Assembly: GCA_031841125.1 (NCBI GenBank)
Contig: CM063110.1
Coordinates: 28,940,589 to 29,004,588 of the forward strand
Reading direction: 5' to 3'
Source: Acanthococcus lagerstroemiae
Taxonomy: Eukaryota; Arthropoda; Insecta; Hemiptera; Eriococcidae
Length of the DNA: 64,000 nucleotides
The notes under the pieces: model-generated
What the model was told of the DNA's origin: nothing
The model's input: only the letters and a program-made list of their open reading frames with translations
The model's database searches: none
Shown: positions 57,232 through 64,000 of the stretch, one piece after another
Numbering within the stretch: the stretch's first letter is position 1
Layout of the letters: the number at the start of each line of letters is the position of its first letter
Translations under genes and position numbers: made by a program

Positions 57232-57372
57232 CTCTTGTTCGATATCCTTCAAGGAATCCGTTAACGTCGATTTCTCAGCCTGCATAAATTCTTGAAGCTC
57301 CAGTGACTCGACTTCACTAGCTTTCTGCGCTTCTAGGATTGTTTTCTGAGTGGAATAGCTTCTATCCAGGTC
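57232..57372 (-). CDS. Coiled-coil protein gene, most 5' exon found
   Basis: Acceptor tttcccttag, then GAC CTG GAT; donor GAG/gtgagc. The exon is 141 nt, 47 codons, phase 0 at both ends. Reads DLDRSYSTQKTILEAQKASE then VESLELQEFMQAEKSTLTDS and LKDIEQE, with heptad spacing and high charge. The protein must extend N-terminally, but no earlier exon was found up to 64,000, so the gene either has a long intron or runs out of the window. Together the eight exons give about 360 residues of the C-terminal part. Confidence 0.82.
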
Positions 57373-57993
57373 CTAAGGGAAATCACACGAGTAAATTATT
57401 ATCAAGCAATACATCCGACTTAGTCCGATTCTTTAATTCAACATGAGATAATAAGGTAAATCAGAATAATTTGGTGGCTTGTGCAACAATCGAATGAGCG
57501 TATTTTGTTTGGTAAGGGAAGAAGTAACCATTGATAATTGGATCCCTTTGCAACTGCCATTTTCATTTCTAATTTGACAGAAAGTTATTTTTCGCAGAAA
57601 TGATCAGCACCTCAACCGGTTTCTTCGCATTGGATATTCTCGTTCTCGCATTTTAGGGGAAATAAGAACCAATATCTGTGGCATCACGTAAAGGGTGAGA
57701 CACCGGAATACGACGGCACGACCTTGATCCAAAAACACCAATAAGAATGCGACAACTTTTTCCGCACCCGTTTGACTTGAAACGAAAATCGAATAAGCTA
57801 AATTGTATAAACAGTCAGGTAGTTAGACAGCTATAGACTAGAAAGGAAACGAGAACTCATCATTCACAGACTTATTGATCGACCGTCAAAATAAAAATGC
57901 ATCTTTTTCGTTACTCTTGAGTTTGATACGAATGTGTCGGACTAACTTATTCAGAATAGAAGAGAACTTCCTCCTATAAATACAAGGTGTTTA
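57373..57993. other. Stretch upstream of the last found exon
   Basis: No exon or element recognised. Confidence 0.3.
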
Positions 57994-58265
57994 GTGACAG
58001 GCAGAGGCGAAACTACAGGGGGTGTGGGGGTTGAAACACCACTTCCCCCAATAATTTGGCAGTCAGCAAATTCTGAAACTATTCACTTGAATTTTTCATT
58101 TTTTAAGAACGCTTGTTTATTTATTTTCTTTCAATTAAAAAATCGGCAACTTTTCAATTTTTTAAAAATTTTGTCGGCGAATTTTCAGTTTTTAAAAAAC
58201 ATTTGTCGGCAAATTTTTCTTCTCTACTCCCAAACTGAAAGTCAAGTTTCGTCTCTGGTGACAGG
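57994..58265. mobile_element. hAT-type MITE with perfect 8-bp duplication
   Basis: Element 58,002-58,257 starts cagaggcgaaac and ends gtttcgtctctg. gtgacagg is on both sides. Interior has repeated 'aaatttgtcggc' phrases. It is the same family as 61,542-62,066, which lies inverted. Confidence 0.92.
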
Positions 58266-58605
58266 TGACTCATACCTGAGATTACGATATAACAACGCGT
58301 CTACTGATGATCTAAACATATTGAAATTGAAGTAGCTGTGGTCTGCAAAATACAAGATATGTAATTTAAAAATACGGAAATCCAAAAATTTATATTCTTC
58401 AAAATTGTTGAAAATTTGAAGAGGGGTGCCAGTACGGATGAATAATTTATGAAAGAAGAAACAAAAAAAAAAATCTGAAGAAAGACGTCGGAACTTACAG
58501 AAATTTGAACCTAGATAATTTATTTTCAATCGACACCTTGTAAAATGTACGCCTTATTTAACAGAAGTTTAACATTCAATTTAAAAATAAAATCTTTCAA
58601 ATTTT

Positions 58606-59358
58606 TTATACAGGGTGTCTCTTTTGCAATGACCCTCCTTCCACCTGGTAAGTAGGCAACCTACCCAACAATATGTAGATATGTCTCCATACTCTTACCT
58701 TCAAAGGGGTAAAGTTATGATTAAATTTTGAAAAGTTTTCTATCTCTAAATTTTTTTTCCTTCCCACGACTGGAGATAGACAGAAGAATGGTACCAGTAG
58801 GTAATAGTAGAGGACTGTTGTGGTAACCACAGGAAAAGAAAATGGTTGGAATCGGTTCAACATGAGGTGTTCATAAAATCAGTTTTAGTATGACTTTAGT
58901 TGACCATTTTATCTCGTTTATTAGAAGCTCGCAACTCGCTTTGCTTGTTGCTCGTGGTCTAAAAAGCACCTTCTAGATGACACTGATCTCTCATACATTA
59001 CCATAATTCTACGAAAACTGAAAAAATATGCTCAAATTGTTTAAAATAAAGTCACATTCTTTAAAGACAGTCAATAATACCATCACCAGTTGTTCGAGGC
59101 TTAATGACCAAACATTCAGAAACAACTTCATGTTTGAGTTTGCTTAACCTTCTTGGAAGTGGAATTCTACATTCACGCACTGAAATCAATCTACGGATGA
59201 TCAGTTTTTGATAGGATTTTCTTTCTCCTGTTTTAATTGATCATAATTTGAAAATACATATCTAAAATAACTGTCCTTAACTGACTTTGACCTTCCTCCA
59301 AACAGCTGACTTTAACTGACTTAGCTAATTTAGTTGACCCGTTAGACACCCTGTTAGA
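58606..59358. mobile_element. CAGGGTG-type element, long copy
   Basis: Starts cagggtgtctcttttgc at 58,611 and ends gttagacaccctg at 59,353. Flanks ttata and ttaga match 4 of 5. 743 bp; no coding part. It could be two half elements by chance. Confidence 0.55.
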
Positions 59359-59578
59359 ATTTTTTCATCTCCGTCCCAAAACCACCATTTGAAATTTGGG
59401 TTTTTTCAATGACAAGAATGAATTCTTTATTACAATCCTCCGAACTTCCATTAGCACGAATCATGAAAACAAGAAACGTGAGAATTCAAAGTCATAGGAT
59501 TTGATTTTAAAACTGGTTTGGCTGTAAATTCAGAATTGTGGTACCGATGAGGGGACGAAGGCTTGGGAATTTCATGAA

Positions 59579-59863
59579 ATACAATATGGATGGTGTGGTG
59601 GGACGTATGGCGATGCACGCATGCCAAAGTGGTCCCTATGACACCACCCCCGGCGAGTATCGCATCAGTGGCCGGAGGGACGCTTCGGGGCCGGGCTCGA
59701 GCCCTCATTTCTCCGTGCCGCAACGGTGCGCGCGTCCTGCCAGGGCCACCATGGGGTTTCCTACTGACCATGGTCCGCGCTCCCTGAGCGCTCGCCTGGA
59801 ATTCAGGTCCCCCACAGCCGGACGCGCTGCCTCTTCACTCACCCCTCCAATACAATATGGATG
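59579..59863 (-). mobile_element. SINE family A, full-length copy with perfect 14-bp target duplication
   Basis: Element about 59,590-59,849, flanked by atacaatatggatg at 59,579-59,592 and 59,850-59,863 (the last three bases may belong to the element). Read on the minus strand it opens ggggtgagtgaagaggcagc followed by gcgtccggctg, reminiscent of a tRNA D-arm. It later has ggctcgagccc, one base off a box B, though spacing from any box A is long. It ends in ccaccacac. The central part carries cgatactcg and, in other copies, aaagggtagtttccagggc. The duplication shows insertion by target-primed reverse transcription. Confidence 0.9.
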
Positions 59864-60727
59864 TCATTGAATCGGTTAAAAGGGCCACTGACACCATTTC
59901 TGGTAATGTTTTTTTCCTAAACTGCAAATTGAGGCACCCAAGGTCCAGGTCCAAGTCGGCTTCAACAAGAAGTTTTGAAAAATTCGATATGGGTCTCGTT
60001 TTGTATGATCTAAAGTGTACTGAATTCAATTTTGATATTCATTTGCCATAATTAGCAATGGCATCCGGGAAAGGAGCTGAAACGTTCATATTACGCCATG
60101 TGCATATTGCGGCGAATGCTCCCGAATATTCGAGAGAAATGAACGGAAATGAAGAACTATCGACAAGATTCCAGTAACTGCGTAAAAGAGCGATAACGAA
60201 GAACGATAAGAAGATTCGCCGATAACGCCCAGCTATAATAAACGCCGCTGAATGTCGCCACAGTGTCTAGTTATAAAGGGCCGCCGAACTGATCACTAGT
60301 AACGATGTACCCCTAATTTGCAAATTTGGTGTTTGTGAAGGGAGCAGGGGCAGAAAAGTGAAGATGATAGTAAGCACAATATGGATAAGGATCATTCCAT
60401 ATCAAATCCCTCTACCTCTGACCCCATAGGTCCTTGTAAGTTTGTATTGACTGGAATTACCCCACAGCTGATAAGAGTGACTTTAGGATAGTTATGTTCA
60501 TATTTTGTGGATTAGTTACCTTTCTCCCAAAATCTCGGAAGCTCCCTTCTATTCACCCTTTTTAGAGTTCACAAGGGACAGGAAAGCCTTTGAAAAGTTT
60601 ACACACTTGTGAGAAATGGTTAACTTTGAAGCCTTGTATCTGTAGAATTCTGGAAGGTAGGAAAGTGAGATTTGCGTCACTGCATTTGTTATTACGTAAA
60701 CGTTTCATTATCATGTGACATAGATCC
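59864..60727. other. Gene-free stretch
   Basis: 59,940-60,050 repeats the 'gttttgaaaaattcgatatg / gtactgaattcaattttgatattcat' wording seen in 51.4-51.9 kb, an old dispersed family. No gene. Confidence 0.35.
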
Positions 60728-60893
60728 CTTATCACCAGTGGCGTAGCCAGACTTGGTATGAAGGGGGGAGGGGGGGGGGGTTCGTTTCACTTTTACAACA
60801 TTACAGGTGTAATACTTACTATTACTAGAATAAATTTTAATTTTTTCACATTGTCAGCTGATGCCAGGGGGTAGACCACCCCCTGCTTATCAC
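60728..60893. mobile_element. hAT-type MITE with perfect 8-bp duplication
   Basis: Element 60,736-60,885 starts cagtggcgtagccag and ends accaccccctg. cttatcac is on both sides. Inverted ends are weak beyond CAG/CTG. Contains a G-run of about 11. Confidence 0.75.
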
Positions 60894-61181
60894 CATTTCA
60901 TTTTATTTTATCAGTGATTGAATTTCTAATATAACGGACAGTGACCACCATTTTTTAGTATAAGCTGAAAACGTAACCCAAAATAGTAGCTCATAGAGCG
61001 TATGAACATGTGTGAAAATTTTAAAATGGTATTCATGTCCTGTTATATTATTGTTTTCAAAATTTTGCTGTTTGTGAACCTTAATGAAACATTCATAAAA
61101 ATATTTGTCTCTTACTACGTTTTAGTGTAGATTAAGAATATCACTTTTAAATTACGATTAAAGATCTGACCATAATTTTCA

Positions 61182-61450
61182 TTACAAGGGTGGTCAGTTT
61201 TTTCCCCAAAAATTTCCCAGACTTCTCTAGATTTTTTTCGGATTTTTTCACTCCATTCTTCAACTTTTCCATAACAAACAAATTATTTATTTTAAAAAAA
61301 ATGTCCAACGAAGGCTGACAGAGAAAATAGTATAATGCTTTCACATCATAAAATTTTCTTCAAAATTCCTTGAATTTTCCTTGACTTCTCGAAGTGTACT
61401 CACATTCCCCGACTTTTCCCGGTTTTCCAAAAACTGGTCACCCTGTTACA
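61182..61450. mobile_element. CAGGGTG-type MITE with 5-bp duplication
   Basis: Element 61,187-61,445 starts agggtggtcagtttttt and ends aaaactggtcaccctg. ttaca is on both sides. Interior shares 'gacttttcccggttttcc' with the element at 54,829. Confidence 0.82.
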
Positions 61451-61533
61451 GCTCATGTCTACTCTGATAATGTCACGTCATATCATCAGCAAAAACCAGT
61501 GAATTTAAAGGGATATACCAACTCATTTAATAT

Positions 61534-62074
61534 GTCTTGACCAGAGATGAAATTAGACTTTCAGTTAGGGGGACGGAGGGCGGAAAAGGAAAATCTGCCG
61601 ACAAATTTTTTTTAAAGTAAAAATTCGCCGACAATTTTTTTTTTTTTGAAAATTTGCCGATTTTTCAATCAGAATATTTTTTAATAATAATAATTTTTAA
61701 AAAAATGATGATAATAAAATATAAATATATATATATATATATATAAACAACAACAACAAACAAACAAACAAACGTTTTTAGAAAATGAAAAATTCAAACG
61801 AACATTTCAAAATTTGCCAACTGCCAAAAAATTTGTCGACAAATATTTTTTGAAAACTAAAAATTCGCCGACAAAATTTTTTAGAAAATCAGAAATTTGT
61901 CAATTTTTTAATCGAAATATTTTTTAATTGAAAAAAATAAAATAAATAAACAAACAGACAAACAAACCTTTATAAAAAATGAAAAATTCAAATGAAGAGA
62001 AGAGTTTCAATATTTGACGACTGCCAAATTATTGTGGGTGGTTCCCTTCCTACAGTTTCGCCCCTGGTCTTGAA
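61534..62074. mobile_element. hAT-type MITE, long inverted copy
   Basis: Element 61,542-62,066 starts cagagatgaaatt and ends acagtttcgcccctg. Flanks gtcttgac and gtcttgaa match 7 of 8. Read backwards it aligns with 58,002-58,257 over caataatttggcagtc and ttgaatttttcatttttt. It is longer through internal duplications and a (TA)n/(CAAA)n microsatellite at 61,718-61,775. Confidence 0.88.
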
Positions 62075-63142
62075 AGAAATATTAGTTTCAAAAATCAGTT
62101 GCTTCCAGCTCACCTGATTGGGCTCAAAAGTTCTCCCACTTCGTCTCCTTCAGATACAGATGCTCAGGAGCGGATGGAACGTATAGCAAACCGGGTAAAT
62201 GCCTGGTGGACCACTGCAATTTTGACGCTGCAGCACCGGATGATTGTAAAAAAAAATCCTCTGGGGGGGGGGAATAAACCCTCTATGGCACTGCGCCGTT
62301 GCTAACGCCCGGTAATTATTTTAGAGTCCATCCGCCCCAGTAGATGCTTGCTAATGGGTCGTTCCCCAGAAATTGACAATATTAAGGTGGCATTTCCTTT
62401 GTTCTTACGTCCACCACGATAGACATCTTGTCCATGGCAAAAGCACTGATATCCACCACTATGGACAGAGCAGTTTTAAGCATTTTCTTTTTCCACGAAA
62501 TTTTTGAAAATTGTGCTAACACATATGCCAACGACTACGAACTGGCACCTGGATTGTGTTCAGGGATCAAAACTATATTAATATTACCATTCGTTGTGCC
62601 GAAAAAATGTATAGGTACATATCTTTGCACTAAACAAAGACTGACAACAATGAACTGAAAATTCTGGTAACAGAAGTTTATGCCATCCCCTCTAGAAATG
62701 TGAAGTCACTGACAGCCAATCGAACCTTTTAACATTATTATAGGTACCTTCCAATTTTTCTGAATAATAATACCACTTTATTCGGAAAAAACTTGAAACA
62801 AAATTTTTCAAAAATGTAACTGGTATTGAGACAAAATGGTAACGTCCATGACGATGGACACATCCCTATACTTTTTCCAATTAAAAGTTGTCATGTCTGA
62901 TGAATAGCACTGGATTGGAGCAATTTGTTGTGAATGTTATTGCGTAACCCAACCGCCCCCTCCAAAAAAAAATCGAAAGTTAGGGTTCAAAATTTGCTGG
63001 TAACAAAATATTCTCAGTTTCGGAAGTATGACCAATTTAATGCTAAGACTCATGTAAAATTACAAATAGACAAATAGAATTATTGATCATTCTTGAGAGA
63101 TTAGATTGATGAAATGGACAATGGGCAACTGTAGTAGTTTGC
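62075..63142. other. Gene-free stretch
   Basis: G-run at 62,264. Frames at 62,099 and 62,428 (68 and 76 codons) have no domain. Confidence 0.3.
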
Positions 63143-63414
63143 CAAGTCAGGGTGTCTAACAAATTTGAAAATTAAAAACATAGGACTTTTATTGGACTCT
63201 TTTCAGGCATTTTATAAGCGCAAAAATCGAGTTCGCAAGACACATAGTGATCGAAGTTGAATTTTCGACAACACTACATTATTACTATTATTCCACATTT
63301 TCCAATTTTTATTGAATCTATATTAAAATTATTGAACTTTATTGGACTTATTGGACCATTTTTCAAATATTAGAATTTTATTGGACTTATTAGCCTGGTA
63401 GACACCCTGCAAGA
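63143..63414. mobile_element. CAGGGTG-type MITE
   Basis: Element 63,148-63,409 starts cagggtgtctaac and ends ggtagacaccctg. Flanks caagt and caaga match 4 of 5. Interior has repeated 'tattggactttt' phrases. Confidence 0.72.
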
Positions 63415-63437
63415 AAAGTGACATTTTCAGAGTGAAA

Positions 63438-63520
63438 ATGAGCTGCAGTGACGATTCCAAGTCAGATCTGGAAACAGCACCAACATATAGCTCAGAAACA
63501 CATCTCTATAATTTCGACAG
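63438..63520 (+). CDS. Orphan first coding or internal exon
   Basis: After an acceptor-like cattttcag (63,430) comes ATG at 63,438: MSCSDDSKSDLETAPTYSSE then THLYNFD, ending AG before gtaagatc, a strong donor. 83 nt, phase 2 out. The frame is also open upstream to the acceptor, so it can be internal. Acidic and serine-rich; not recognised. Any further exon would lie beyond the window. Confidence 0.4.
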
Positions 63521-64000
63521 GTAAGATCAGATTTTCGCTATTCTTGGTCTTTGAACGGTCATTTTCAGGGTGAAAAAAAGTTTACTCGCAATTAAAGTGT
63601 GATATTCACGAAAAATTAACGAAGAAACTATTTTCACAAATGTTTCATTCAGGTTTACGAACAGCGGAAATTTGAAAAATTAATAAGACAAAATGAAAAA
63701 AAAAAAAACATTTTGAAATGTTCACACGTGTTCATGTTTGCACATATGAGCTATTCGGGTAACATTTTCAGCGTATTAAAAATGGGCTCACATCACTTTC
63801 CTTAACATCAAAAATTCAATCACTGATAAAATAAGAATAATGAGAAAGGATTAGATGTAGCATGATAATGAAACTAGACGTGATAAAAAAATGCAACGGC
63901 ACAAATCGCACTTTTCTGTCTTCACGAGTTATGGAGATGAAAGGCTTCAAATTTGACCATTTCTCACAAGTGTGTAAACTTTAAAGCAGGGATGATAAGT
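63521..64000. other. Window end, intron-like
   Basis: No feature other than A-runs. The phrase catttctcacaagtgtgtaa at the end matches 60,597-60,625 inverted, a small dispersed repeat. Confidence 0.3.

Noticed and set aside
59451..59870. Open frames of 106 and 110 codons
   Set aside because: They coincide with the GC-rich SINE family A copy and are open because of its composition.

Overview
This window looks like nuclear DNA of an arthropod, most likely an insect. It is AT-rich, genes are split by kilobase-scale introns with GT-AG sites, and most of the sequence is degraded transposable elements, SINEs, MITEs and old tandem arrays. The most telling gene is a Dpr-type two-immunoglobulin cell-surface protein, a family known from insect nervous systems. 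A decayed trehalose-6-phosphate phosphatase-like domain also fits an insect. A hemipteran is possible from the repeat style, but that is only an impression.

Layout. 0-5.4 kb: gene-poor, with a recurring 14-bp motif, an ORF split by one TAG (2,794-3,189, minus) and a trehalose-phosphatase-like remnant (3,705-4,280, plus). 5.4-13.7 kb: a 1.24-kb repeat present twice at near identity (5,437 and 10,929), a third divergent partial copy, and a frameshifted LINE endonuclease fragment. 13.7-21 kb: a GC-rich block, a 147-bp tandem array and a 3-kb inverted pair of ~151-bp arrays resembling a foldback element. 24.4-36.3 kb: the dpr-like gene on the minus strand, its introns filled with an integrase remnant and MITEs. 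37-41 kb: nested hairpin MITEs and an old ~153-bp array. 41.0-57.4 kb: the 3' part of a minus-strand gene for a large coiled-coil protein; eight exons were found, and one junction does not close. 57.4-64 kb: MITEs, a full-length SINE with a 14-bp target duplication, and one orphan plus-strand exon at 63.4 kb.

The two well-supported genes lie in tandem on the minus strand; the coiled-coil gene ends about 4.8 kb upstream of the dpr-like start codon. Exons were called from splice signals plus phase agreement. All junctions close from 36,255 to 32,592 and from 32,351 to 24,487 in the dpr-like gene; a proposed 26-nt microexon would bridge the gap between them. In the coiled-coil gene they close from 57,372 to 50,267 and from 43,913 to 41,050. 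Mobile-element calls rest on terminal inverted repeats, target-site duplications and comparison of copies inside the window. I could not run database searches, so identities beyond the named families are open.
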